Assembly: GCA_035315185.1 (NCBI GenBank)
Contig: DATFYE010000146.1
Location: 1 to 61,870 of the forward strand
Length of the DNA stretch: 61,870 bases
Direction: 5' to 3'
Origin: JADGQN01 sp035315185
Lineage (GTDB): Bacteria; Desulfobacterota; Syntrophorhabdia; Syntrophorhabdales; WCHB1-27
The translations under genes and the position numbers were made by a program. The first letter of the stretch is position 1. Every line of letters starts with the position of its first letter. The notes under the pieces were generated by a model. That model worked only from the letters and a program-made list of their open reading frames with translations, was not told where the DNA came from and made no database searches. Below are positions 42,154-50,321 of the stretch, in pieces.

Positions 42154-43128
42154 TTATTTCCCGAGCCTTTTCTTGATATCCTGAGTCATAGCGGGAACTA
42201 CCTCGAAGAGGTCTCCCACGATGCCATAGTCTGCATAGTTGAAAATGTTTGCCTTTTCATCTTTGTTGATCGCGACTATCACTTTCGACGTATCCATGCC
42301 CATGATGTGGTGTATCGCTCCGGAAAGACCAACCGCAATATAGAGCTTCGGCGACACAGTCTTCCCGCTCTTGCCCACCTGATCCTGCTGGTCGCGCCAT
42401 TTTGCATCGACCACCGAGCGCGTTGCCCCGACAACACCGCCGAGAAGCGCTGCAAGCTCTTCGAGCATGACGAAATTCTCGGGTCCTTTCATTCCCCGTC
42501 CGCCGGTGACGATGACGTCTGCTTCGGTCACGTCCACCTTGCCCTTTGTCACTTCTTCAACCTTAACCACTTTTGCTTTCACGTCCTCAACGGACATGGC
42601 GGCATCTTTCTCCACGTATTCCCCCGGCGTGCCCGCTTGCGCCTCCAGGGGGAACGAGTTCGGACGCGTCGTAATAATGGCAGGATAGTTTAGGAAGGAG
42701 ACTTGTGAGAGTGCCCTTCCCCCGTGCACAGGGCGTATTATTTTGACCGGGTCTTCTTTCCAACGGATTTCCGTTGCGTCGGAAGCAATACCTGCGCCCA
42801 GCATCACAGCCACGCGAGGCAGAAAATCCCTTCCGATCTGCGTCGCACCTGCGAGTATCAGTTTCGGATTGATGGAACGGACATGGTTTGCCAGCGCCAG
42901 GGCATACCCTTCAGCAGTGTAGCTCTGCAGAACCGCGTCCGTAAGGCTGACCAAGCGATCCACGCATGGCAGAACCTCTTGCTTGAGTGCTTCCGACGCC
43001 TTGCCCATAACCAGCGCTTCCACGGCGTATCCTTGAGTTCTCAGCTTTTGTCCTTCGCTCAAGAGCTCCATGGAAACCTTTCGCGGCCGATCACCTTTTG
43101 TTTCAACGAAAATGAGTAGTCTCTCCAT
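42154..43128 (-). CDS. fixB: electron transfer flavoprotein alpha subunit FixB
   Basis: 324 aa. The C-terminal FAD domain carries GGRGMKGPENFVMLEELA, GATRSVVDAKWRDQQDQVG-K and LYIAVGLSGAIHHIMGM with AINKDEKANIF. Typical ETF-alpha length. GAGGGGGC precedes ATG 43128, 9 nt after fixA. Functions as a heterodimer with FixA, accepting electrons from acyl-CoA or other dehydrogenases. Confidence 0.93.
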   Translation of the reverse strand: MERLLIFVETKGDRPRKVSMELLSEGQKLRTQGYAVEALVMGKASEALKQEVLPCVDRLVSLTDAVLQSYTAEGYALALANHVRSINPKLILAGATQIGRDFLPRVAVMLGAGIASDATEIRWKEDPVKIIRPVHGGRALSQVSFLNYPAIITTRPNSFPLEAQAGTPGEYVEKDAAMSVEDVKAKVVKVEEVTKGKVDVTEADVIVTGGRGMKGPENFVMLEELAALLGGVVGATRSVVDAKWRDQQDQVGKSGKTVSPKLYIAVGLSGAIHHIMGMDTSKVIVAINKDEKANIFNYADYGIVGDLFEVVPAMTQDIKKRLGK

Positions 43129-43137
43129 GGCGCCCCC

Positions 43138-43920
43138 TCAAATGACCCGGGTTTCATCAACGAGGATACGAACCGCTTCTGCCGCTGCCTCAGCCGCATC
43201 CCCGGTTATAAGGCGCACACCGGCCCTCTTTTTCGGGGGAAGATACCGCTCGATCCGCACCTTTGAGCCGGCCTTGCCAAGCTCTTCCTGAGAAAGCCCG
43301 AGTTCGCTCGGCGTTGCTTTCGGAATCTGCATCTTCATCGCCTTCATGACACCGGTAATCAAAGGAACTCGCGCTTCGTTCAGCCCCTTCGCGGTCGTGA
43401 AAACCGCCGGAAGCGGGACTTCCACTACCGCCTTGTTTCCCTCGACAGGAGATTCAGCCGTGGCTTTTCCATCCGCAATCTCCAGCTTCGTGATACCTCC
43501 AACGTGTGGAAGATTCAGGAATTGGGCGACCATAGGGCCTATCTCGCCGCGATCGTCATCCGTTGCCTGCTTGCCACAGAGCACAATATCAAAGGGGTCC
43601 TTTTTTATCGCTCTGCTGAGGGCCAGGGCTGTGGCATAACCATCGCCGTCGAAAAAAGCGGGATCATCAAGAAGCAGAGCTTCGTCGGCCCCCATCGCAA
43701 TTCCTGTCCTCAATACTTCCGTGGCCTTCCCTCCACCAAGCGTCACGACCTTCACCTTCCCGCCATGTTTCTCGCGTATGCGCAAAGCTTCTTCAAGGGC
43801 GAACTCATCAAAGAGATTGGTGGCAAACTTTGGCTCAATCTCCAGTCCGGTGCCATCGCCCCGTATTTCTACGAAGGCTTCCGGGTCAGGGACTTGTTTG
43901 GCGAGCACCACAATGTTCAT
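43138..43920 (-). CDS. fixA: electron transfer flavoprotein beta subunit FixA
   Basis: 260 aa. KQVPDPEAFVEIRGDG near the start, NLFDEFALEEALRIRE, GKQATDDDRGEIGPMVAQFL (AMP/FAD contact) and a C-terminal KKAR-like tail mark ETF-beta. AAGGAGG precedes ATG 43920. First gene of fixABCX. The neighbouring gap of 319 nt (43921-44239) holds only a family E repeat and perhaps the promoter. Confidence 0.93.
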   Translation of the reverse strand: MNIVVLAKQVPDPEAFVEIRGDGTGLEIEPKFATNLFDEFALEEALRIREKHGGKVKVVTLGGGKATEVLRTGIAMGADEALLLDDPAFFDGDGYATALALSRAIKKDPFDIVLCGKQATDDDRGEIGPMVAQFLNLPHVGGITKLEIADGKATAESPVEGNKAVVEVPLPAVFTTAKGLNEARVPLITGVMKAMKMQIPKATPSELGLSQEELGKAGSKVRIERYLPPKKRAGVRLITGDAAEAAAEAVRILVDETRVI

Positions 43921-44026
43921 CGGCTCCTCCTTATTGTGAAGAACCCGCGACGCGTCTTCTCACACGCGTAACGGGCATTGCCTGTATCCATAGCACATTT
44001 GATCGCCTCGCCGCAAACGGCTAAAA

Positions 44027-44195
44027 ACTAGTTGCCAGTTATCGGTTATCAGTCATCAGTTAGAACCTAAAAATACCCGACGACCGTTGTGGTCCTAACT
44101 TGTAACTAGTAACTCGCACCAAGTTCTTAGCACTGCTCACTGGTCACCGATTACTGGTCACTGGCCACCGGTCACTGATAACCGATCACCGATGA
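44027..44195. repeat. complex inverted repeat of GGTCACTG/TATCGGTTATCAGT near-repeats (family E), in a 319 nt gene-free gap
   Basis: The left arm (44027-44063) has AGTTATCGGTTATCAGTCA; the right arm (44135-44195) has GGTCACCGATTACTGGTCAC, CACTGATAACCGATCACCG. A small inner pair is CTAACTTGTAACTAGTAACT. The whole gap 43921-44239 between fixA and the CoA-transferase gene holds no gene; this repeat fills most of it. Confidence 0.7.
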
Positions 44196-44239
44196 ATGGC
44201 CATTCTTCTGTCCTCGCTCGACACTCGACACTCGTCCAG

Positions 44240-45430
44240 CTATATGATTCCCTTCTCTTTCAGCTGCGCCAATTTGTCTTTGGAGTAGCCCAGCATGTTT
44301 CCGTAAATCTCCTCGTTGTGCTCTCCAAATCTCGGGGGGAAGGTCATCTTCTTCCCGGACGCTTTCAGGAAGGGCGTCATGTAAGGGGGTGGAGCCATCC
44401 AGATCTGTGTCTTTGTTTTCGGATCCTGTGCTGTGAGCAGGGCCTCCTTGACATACGCGTCCTCAAGAACCTCTTCGATAGTGTTGACTCTCGATATGGC
44501 TATCGTAGCCTTGTTGCAAAGGTCAATCATTTCATCCGTCGTCTTCCTCTTCGTGCACTCATTGATCTGATGATTGAGATTCTTCACGTCCCTGATCCGA
44601 CCGCTGTTCTTTTCGTATTCCGGTTTCGAGAGCCCCTCAAACCCGGGAAGCTGTGTCAGCGAAATCCATTGACGGTCGTTGCCAAGGGCTATGTACACAT
44701 ACCCGTCCTTCGTCTCGTAAACGGATACAGGAGCAAAGAATTCATGAGTATTGCCCCGTCTCGTAATCTTCTCACCAAAGGATTTCGTCAGGGTTATCGG
44801 CACCGTAAGCCACGACGTGGTAGACATGAACATCGAGAGGTCGATCCGCTCTCCCTGGCCGGTTTTTGCCCGTTTGAACAGGGCCTTCATGATCTGCCCA
44901 TAAGCGTGTTCGCTGGTTCCCATGTCAGGAAGGGGAATACCCAACACCTGCGGGTCTTCCCCCGCATTTCCCGTCAGCTCCATAAGCCCGCCCCTGGCCT
45001 GCAAAATCGGGTCGTAGGCGGCTTCATTACTTTCGGGCCCGAAACCGGTAAGACCCACCCAGATGATATCCGGCTTGATCGAACGGAGTGTCTGGTAGTC
45101 GACGCCGAGCTTCTCGTAATTCTTCGGAAGCTGATTCGTGGCAAATATATCGACCCCCATCTTCTGAATCAGCTCTTTGACAATCTCCCGTCCTTGCTGT
45201 TCACCCAGATTGAGCGTGATCCCCTTCTTGCCTGCGTTGATCGCCATGAAATATGTGTTCATGCGCTCTTCGCCGAGCCGATTCTCGCCGATCATTCGAT
45301 TGGGGTCCCCATACACAGGGTGCTCCAGCCTGATGACCCTTACCCCGTCCATGGCGAGTCTGTAGCTCAGGTAAGGAAGGACCGTTGCCTGTTCCAGGGA
45401 CAGCATTGTCAGTTCATTGAACATGTCCAT
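44240..45430 (-). CDS. CaiB/BaiF-type CoA-transferase (family III)
   Basis: 396 aa. VRVIRLEHPVYGDPNR near residue 30 replaces the usual RLExP loop; GITLNLGEQQGREIVKELI, ANQLPKNYEKLGVDY, and the catalytic-Asp region LPDMGTSEHAYGQIM are present. RRGNTHEFFAPVSVYETKDG is typical. AGGAGGG precedes ATG 45430. It likely moves CoA onto an aromatic or dicarboxylic acid. It is divergent from the 4-hydroxybenzoyl-CoA-reductase-like genes and shares a regulatory region with them, suggesting one pathway. Confidence 0.88.
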   Translation of the reverse strand: MDMFNELTMLSLEQATVLPYLSYRLAMDGVRVIRLEHPVYGDPNRMIGENRLGEERMNTYFMAINAGKKGITLNLGEQQGREIVKELIQKMGVDIFATNQLPKNYEKLGVDYQTLRSIKPDIIWVGLTGFGPESNEAAYDPILQARGGLMELTGNAGEDPQVLGIPLPDMGTSEHAYGQIMKALFKRAKTGQGERIDLSMFMSTTSWLTVPITLTKSFGEKITRRGNTHEFFAPVSVYETKDGYVYIALGNDRQWISLTQLPGFEGLSKPEYEKNSGRIRDVKNLNHQINECTKRKTTDEMIDLCNKATIAISRVNTIEEVLEDAYVKEALLTAQDPKTKTQIWMAPPPYMTPFLKASGKKMTFPPRFGEHNEEIYGNMLGYSKDKLAQLKEKGII

Positions 45431-45622
45431 GAAGCCCTCCTAAGAAAGATGTATGTGACGTTCCATTGTTCAATTGGTTTGATTAGTTTCATTAGTTCAG
45501 CCGATAGTGACCGTAACCAATTCAACCAACAGAACAGGCTCCTAAAACTCCACTCTTTCGAAAAATTCTGTTTACTAAATTGGAGAACGCTGGTAAGTAT
45601 TAAGAGACGGGTCATTTTTTTG

Positions 45623-45650
45623 TTGACACCGAAAATAATAGCTATAAGAT
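45623..45650 (+). promoter_or_regulatory. candidate promoter toward the second Mo hydroxylase operon
   Basis: TTGACA (45623-45628), 16 nt spacer, TAAGAT (45645-45650). The start would fall near 45657, on the first GTATAC unit, about 260 nt before ATG 45915. Confidence 0.55.
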
Positions 45651-45655
45651 AAAAG

Positions 45656-45689
45656 GTATACAGTATACGGTATACTACGACCAGTATAG
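45656..45689. promoter_or_regulatory. phased GTATAC operator array
   Basis: The palindrome GTATAC occurs at 45656, 45663 and 45670, exactly 7 nt apart, and GTATAG at 45684, two periods later. The array covers both predicted transcription starts. GTATAC-like cores are known for GntR-family (FadR/VanR subgroup) operators; that assignment is inference. Confidence 0.65.
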
Positions 45690-45711
45690 AAAAGGGTTAT
45701 TTGTTTGTCAA
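45683..45711 (-). promoter_or_regulatory. candidate promoter toward the CoA-transferase gene
   Basis: On the minus strand TTGACA (45706-45711), a 17 nt spacer and TATACT (45683-45688) form a near-consensus sigma-70 promoter. It points left into the GTATAC array, about 245 nt before ATG 45430. Confidence 0.65.
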
Positions 45712-45914
45712 TAACTTTTGGTTTGTGCTAGAGTCAAGCTGCAGAAGTGAACGCGATGAAGCGATGAAGCGATGATGCGGAACCGCCAAGCATTTTGTAG
45801 TGCCGCTTCCACGCCTACTCCGGATCCCCGCTCGCGGGTGTTCGCTTCCTCTGTTCCTTGCTTAGACTTTTACGGCTAAGTCTCAGAGTCAACGAAGAAG
45901 ACAAGGGGAAACCG

Positions 45915-46931
45915 ATGAATCTACCCCGTTTCGAGTTCCTGAGTCCAACAACGATCAAAGAAACGCTTTTGCTGATGAGTGGGTACAAAGAGAAGCTTCG
46001 CGTCCTTGCGGGAGGCACCGAAATTACAGGCCGGCTGAAACACCGGCTTGTGACCCCGACATATATTCTGAGCCTGAAAAGGGTACACGGCCTCGCCGGC
46101 ATAACGCAAAAGAAGAGTGAGGTTGTGATCGGTGCTACCACGACACTGAGCGAGATTGCTGATTCACAGCTCATCGCAAACCTGTTCTCATCGGTGAGCG
46201 AGGCATCCCGCCGTGCGGCTGCTCCTGCAATCAGGAATGTGGCAACCGTGGCCGGAAACGTGCTGCAGGAGAGCCGGTGCCTGTACTACAATCAGTCTGA
46301 ACTCCCAAGAAACGGGCTGGGCCCCTGCTATAAGCTCGCCGGCGAAACATGCCACGCTGTTAAAGGCAGCAAACGCTGCTTCAGCGTTTACCAGGGCGAC
46401 CTCGCCCCCGCCCTGATTGCAGTCGGAGCGCAGGCGAGAGTGCAGAAAACGGGCTCCTTCCGCACGGTCCCTGTTGAAGACCTTTTTACGGGCAAGGGGG
46501 CAAATCCCATAGGGCTTGCCCGGAATGAACTCCTCACGGAGATTATGCTTCCCATCCGCAAAGGGAGATCAGCTTCTGCATACCAGAAATTCACGCTGAG
46601 AGGATCGATTGAATACCCGCTCGCTTCAGCTGCGGTCTTTCTTTGGGAGGGAAAGGGCGGCATGATTGAAGAAGTGCGTATCGTTCTCGGCACAGCCGGA
46701 CCCGGCCCCAAACTAGCTGAAGACGCGGCGAAGGCGATCTCAGGGAAACGACCGCAGGATGTGAAGGCTGCGGATGTGCAGCAGGCGGCATCGCTCGCGG
46801 CGAAGGCGATGGAAGCAGTGGACAATCTTATGCTCCCCTCATCATACCGGAGAAAGCTGGCGGCGGTCATGACAAAAAGGGCTTTAGAAGAGGCCCTCCG
46901 TAGTCTCAGGGAGGTGGGGCATGCAAGCTAG
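45915..46931 (+). CDS. FAD subunit of 4-hydroxybenzoyl-CoA reductase-type enzyme, with 4Fe-4S insert
   Basis: 338 aa from ATG 45915 with AAGGGGAAACC upstream (frame open to 45858). Flavin motifs VLAGGTEITGRLK and IRNVATVAGNVLQ. Directly after lies an insertion with ESRCLYYNQ, GPCYKLAGETCHAVKG and KRCFSVYQGD: four Cys that match the extra 4Fe-4S-binding loop of 4-hydroxybenzoyl-CoA reductase beta. This loop is found in enzymes that run the reaction reductively, removing an aromatic hydroxyl with low-potential electrons. The end overlaps the next gene by 11 nt. Confidence 0.9.
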   Translation: MNLPRFEFLSPTTIKETLLLMSGYKEKLRVLAGGTEITGRLKHRLVTPTYILSLKRVHGLAGITQKKSEVVIGATTTLSEIADSQLIANLFSSVSEASRRAAAPAIRNVATVAGNVLQESRCLYYNQSELPRNGLGPCYKLAGETCHAVKGSKRCFSVYQGDLAPALIAVGAQARVQKTGSFRTVPVEDLFTGKGANPIGLARNELLTEIMLPIRKGRSASAYQKFTLRGSIEYPLASAAVFLWEGKGGMIEEVRIVLGTAGPGPKLAEDAAKAISGKRPQDVKAADVQQAASLAAKAMEAVDNLMLPSSYRRKLAAVMTKRALEEALRSLREVGHAS

Positions 46932-47496
46932 GCGCAAACAGGCCGCTCGAAAACAGGCCACGAAACGGATCAGTAAACAACCTGCGAAACGGACCGTGAA
47001 ACAGGCCGTAACAAAGGCCGTCACCATTGAAAAGAAGAGGGTCGCACTCCGCATCAACAGGGAAGACTACGAGCTCTTCATTTATCCTCACCGCACGCTC
47101 GGCGAGGTGCTGAGAGACGAACTGCACCTGACCGGTACGAAACAGAGTTGCAGTGAGGGCGCCTGTGGAACGTGCACGGTGCTGCTTGATGGGGCTCCTG
47201 TGCGATCCTGCCTCCTGCTCGCCGTTGACGTCGAGGGGAAGGAAATCACCACCATCGAGGGTCTTGCTGAGAATGGTAAACTCCATCCTATCCAGGAGGC
47301 CTTCGTAGAGCACTATGCGATACAGTGCGGTTTCTGCACTCCGGGCATGATCTTGACGGCCAAGGCGTTCCTCGACACGAACCCACACCCGACGGAGGAG
47401 GAGATTCGCAACGCTATCTCAGGCAACATCTGCCGCTGTACAGGGTATTCGAAGATCGTGGAGGCCATCAAGGCCGCTTCTGAGAGAGGGAGGTAG
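46921..47496 (+). CDS. 2Fe-2S subunit of 4-hydroxybenzoyl-CoA reductase-type enzyme with basic N-terminal extension
   Basis: 191 aa. From about residue 38 the normal two-cluster protein follows (CSEGACGTCTV; CGFCTPGM; CRCTGY). Residues 1-37 are an extra Lys/Arg/Gln/Ala-rich tail with KQA/TKR/AKR near-repeats, resembling histone-H1-like tails rather than a signal. GGAGG lies 5 nt before ATG 46921, so the long form looks intended. Overlaps the FAD subunit gene by 11 nt and is followed by the Mo subunit after 3 nt. Confidence 0.9.
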   Translation: MQARRKQAARKQATKRISKQPAKRTVKQAVTKAVTIEKKRVALRINREDYELFIYPHRTLGEVLRDELHLTGTKQSCSEGACGTCTVLLDGAPVRSCLLLAVDVEGKEITTIEGLAENGKLHPIQEAFVEHYAIQCGFCTPGMILTAKAFLDTNPHPTEEEIRNAISGNICRCTGYSKIVEAIKAASERGR

Positions 47497-47499
47497 CGC

Positions 47500-49806
47500 A
47501 TGACGGAACGCTCACTCATCGGGAAAAGCATGCAGCGGGTCGATGCGATCGCCAAGGCAACAGGGCAGGCTCTGTTCACAGCTGACCTTTCACTGCCGCG
47601 GATGCTCTGCGGCAAAGTGCTCCGCTCACCCTACCCCCATGCAAAGATAGTGCGTATCGACACGTCCCGGGCCGAGAAGCTTCCCGGCGTCAAGGCGGTG
47701 GTAACCGGCCAGGACTCATCCGATGAAAAATGGGGTGTCTTTCGCTACACTCAGGATCAGCGTTTCCTGCCCGTTGACAAGGTCCGCTATATCGGGGAGG
47801 AGATAGCCGCGGTTGCGGCTCTCGATGAAGATACCGCTTTCGAAGCTCTTGGCCTCATCAGGGTCGAGTATGCAGAGCTGCCGGCTGTTTTCACCATGGA
47901 CGATGCCCTTAAAGTCGATGCCCCCATTATCCACGAAGGCTATAAGGGCAATGTCAACATACACGTCAAGATCGATGTGGGGGACGTGGAAAAGGGGTTC
48001 AAAGAATCGTTCCTCGTGCGGGAAGACACCTTTGATGCCCCTGAAGAATCCTACTTCCAGGCCGAACCGTATGCGGTGGTCGCCCAGTTCGACAACGCGG
48101 GCAGCCTGGAAATCTGGATGCCGAATGCAGGTCCTCACCTCAAATCGAAGCCATTGGCAAATGTGCTCGGCGTGCCCCTCAACAAGGTACGGGTGCGCAA
48201 GATCACCATAGGGGGTGCCTTCGGAGGAAGATCGGAGATCTCTCCTGCGGACGTGATGTGCGCGCTGCTCGCAAAGAAGTCGGGCCGCCCCGTCAAGATC
48301 GTCTACACCCGCGAAGAGAACACGATTGCGACGCGCCAGGCGCATGGGATGCGCGCGATCATCAAGACCGGCGTGGACCGCGAAGGGCGGGTTCAGGCGC
48401 GCGATATTACCTGTTACATGGACGGCGGCGCCTATTCGAGCACCGGACCGATCGCCACTAGCGTGCCCTTTCTCTGCATGGAGCAGGCCTACCGCATGGA
48501 GAACGTTCGCTACCACGGATACCGCGTCTTTACGAACAAACCCATCCGGGGTATGTACCGCTGCCACGGCAGGGCCTTTGCCTGTGGGGTTGACCTGCAG
48601 CTCGACCTGTTGGGCGAAGAGCTGGGCATAGACCCGGTGGAGATGCGCCTCAGAAACGCCCGCCAGCCGGGCGATTACACGCCGACCAAGTCTCAGGTGG
48701 GAAGCTGCGCCATGGTTGAGACGATCGTGAAGTCAGCGGAGGCGGCCCGATGGAAGGAGAAGTGGGGGAAGCTTCCCCCCTACCACGGCATCGGCATCGG
48801 CTGTAACTCGGTCCAGACCGGATTCCCGATGGGCATCCGCGGAGGGTCGGAAGCCTTCGTCAAGTTCAATGAAGATGGCGGTATCACGGTCATCTCCGGT
48901 GTTGTGGACAACGGGCAGGGCAACGAGACCATGCTCGTGCAGATTGCGGCAGAGGAACTCGGGCTCTCTCCCCAGGACGTGCAGCTCGTCTCCGCAGATA
49001 CAGAGGTGACTCCCAGCGATCCGGGCTCTTACTCCATGGTTTCCACCTTCGTCGGAGGGAACGCGGTTCGGCTCGCTGCGCAGGACGCAAAAAACAAACT
49101 CTTTGTGATAGCTGCAAAAGCGCTCGAGGCGAAGCCCGAAGAACTGATTGCCAAAGACCGCAAGATCATGGTCAAGGGAGAACCTGAGCGAAGCCTCTCC
49201 TTGACCAAGGCTGTCCGCATGGCCCTCTCCCGCGGCCAGTCGATCAGCGGAGAAGGCGGTTACTGGCCCAAGGTGGATTCACGTCGGGAATGGGTGGAAA
49301 ATCCTTTCGGTCAGCTCAGTGAGGCCTTCTCTTTCGGTACAACCATCGTGGAGGTAAAAGTGGACCCGGAAACGGGGCGGGTGACCGTACTCGAAACGTG
49401 GGCAGCTCAGGACGTGGGTTACGCCCTGAATCCCAAGATCATCGAGAGCCAGTTTGAGGGGGGGCTGGCGATGGGTGGCCAGGGAGGCATGCTCACGGAG
49501 TACCATGTCTTCGACCGTGGACGGGTCCTCAACCCTACCCAGCTGGACTACAAGCTCCCTCTCGCGTGTGACATGCCGAAGATCAACAACATCATCGTCG
49601 AGAGCCATGATCCCAATGGGCCTTACGGGGCAAAAGAGGCTGCCATGTCGATCGCTATGTCAGCCGCACAAGGCTATGCCGCGGCCATCTGCAATGCAAT
49701 AGGTGTTCCGATCAAGGAGTTCCCCATCACACCGGAAAAGATACTGAAGGCGCTCGAGGAAAAGGCAAGCCGTCAGCCGTCAGCGGTCAGCGGTCCGGAG
49801 GACTGA
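47500..49806 (+). CDS. molybdopterin subunit of 4-hydroxybenzoyl-CoA reductase-type enzyme
   Basis: 768 aa. IGKSMQRVDAIAKATGQALF, GGAFGGRSEISPADVMC, MYRCHGRAFACGVD, VVDNGQGNETMLVQIAAEE are typical of the large subunit. At the position of the catalytic Glu motif (GAKGIGE in the other enzyme at 31188) this protein reads GAKEAAMS, so the usual Glu appears replaced by Met; a neighbouring Glu lies three residues earlier. The last dozen residues (ASRQPSAVSGPED) look like low-complexity read-through. Ends 1 nt into the next gene's ATG. Confidence 0.9.
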   Translation: MTERSLIGKSMQRVDAIAKATGQALFTADLSLPRMLCGKVLRSPYPHAKIVRIDTSRAEKLPGVKAVVTGQDSSDEKWGVFRYTQDQRFLPVDKVRYIGEEIAAVAALDEDTAFEALGLIRVEYAELPAVFTMDDALKVDAPIIHEGYKGNVNIHVKIDVGDVEKGFKESFLVREDTFDAPEESYFQAEPYAVVAQFDNAGSLEIWMPNAGPHLKSKPLANVLGVPLNKVRVRKITIGGAFGGRSEISPADVMCALLAKKSGRPVKIVYTREENTIATRQAHGMRAIIKTGVDREGRVQARDITCYMDGGAYSSTGPIATSVPFLCMEQAYRMENVRYHGYRVFTNKPIRGMYRCHGRAFACGVDLQLDLLGEELGIDPVEMRLRNARQPGDYTPTKSQVGSCAMVETIVKSAEAARWKEKWGKLPPYHGIGIGCNSVQTGFPMGIRGGSEAFVKFNEDGGITVISGVVDNGQGNETMLVQIAAEELGLSPQDVQLVSADTEVTPSDPGSYSMVSTFVGGNAVRLAAQDAKNKLFVIAAKALEAKPEELIAKDRKIMVKGEPERSLSLTKAVRMALSRGQSISGEGGYWPKVDSRREWVENPFGQLSEAFSFGTTIVEVKVDPETGRVTVLETWAAQDVGYALNPKIIESQFEGGLAMGGQGGMLTEYHVFDRGRVLNPTQLDYKLPLACDMPKINNIIVESHDPNGPYGAKEAAMSIAMSAAQGYAAAICNAIGVPIKEFPITPEKILKALEEKASRQPSAVSGPED

Positions 49807-50249
49807 TGGAGATCCAACGGATAGATCACATCTGCTTCGCGGTCAAGGACCTCGACAGAACGAAAAAGATTTACAAAGATAACCTGGGCCTTGTGCCGAC
49901 GGTCGAGTATGTAGCGGAGTCGGAATATATCAAAGTGGCTCGCTATTACGTGGGCGAGGTAGCGGTTGAATTGATGGAGTCGACTTCACCCGAAGGAGAG
50001 GTGGCCAAATTTATCAAGAAGAGAGGTGAAGGAGTTTTTCTCATCTCTTACAAAGTGGACGACCTTGACAAGGCGTTGGCTGAACTTAAGGCGAAGGGTG
50101 CAGACCTTATCGACCAGGAACCACGTGCGCTTTACGGTAATCGTTATGCCTTTATTCAGAAACCGAACCAGCTCTGCGGCGTGCTGACAGAACTTCTGGA
50201 AGGCGACTTTGATATAAATCAGGTGCGCGAAGGAACACGAAAGAAGTGA
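49806..50249 (+). CDS. VOC-superfamily protein, methylmalonyl-CoA epimerase-like
   Basis: 147 aa vicinal-oxygen-chelate fold: RIDHICFAVKDLDRTKKIYK at the start with the first metal His, VAVELMESTSPEG, FLISYKVDDLDKALAELKAKG, and a terminal CGVLTELLEG with Glu ligand. The pattern matches methylmalonyl-CoA epimerases and lactoylglutathione lyases. ATG overlaps the stop of the Mo subunit (TGATG), so it is co-translated. A role in epimerising or opening a CoA-ester intermediate is possible. Confidence 0.82.
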   Translation: MEIQRIDHICFAVKDLDRTKKIYKDNLGLVPTVEYVAESEYIKVARYYVGEVAVELMESTSPEGEVAKFIKKRGEGVFLISYKVDDLDKALAELKAKGADLIDQEPRALYGNRYAFIQKPNQLCGVLTELLEGDFDINQVREGTRKK

Positions 50250-50321
50250 TGAACAGAAGTGTGGGCATTAGGGGCCTGAGGCCCATGAATAAAGTACACG
50301 ACTAAATCAAAGGGGGTGCCT

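Larger units (their letters stand above)
45431..45914. other. 484 nt divergent regulatory region with repeats
   Basis: Holds a family D repeat (about 45457-45530: CAATTGGTTTGATTAGTTTC and CCAATTCAACCAAC), a long AT-rich part with the two promoters and the GTATAC array (45623-45711), three near-tandem copies of GATGAAGC (about 45758-45780), and the leader of the FAD-subunit gene. No gene seen. Confidence 0.7.

Noticed and set aside
41584..42693. 369-codon plus-strand open frame
   Set aside because: Shadow of fixC and fixB on the minus strand.
44192..45652. 486-codon open frame on the plus strand opposite the CoA-transferase
   Set aside because: The minus frame encodes a clear CaiB/BaiF protein with family motifs; the plus frame has no recognisable motif and extends into repeat sequence.
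47716..48567. 283-codon minus-strand open frame
   Set aside because: Antisense to the Mo subunit gene, which has full family motifs.
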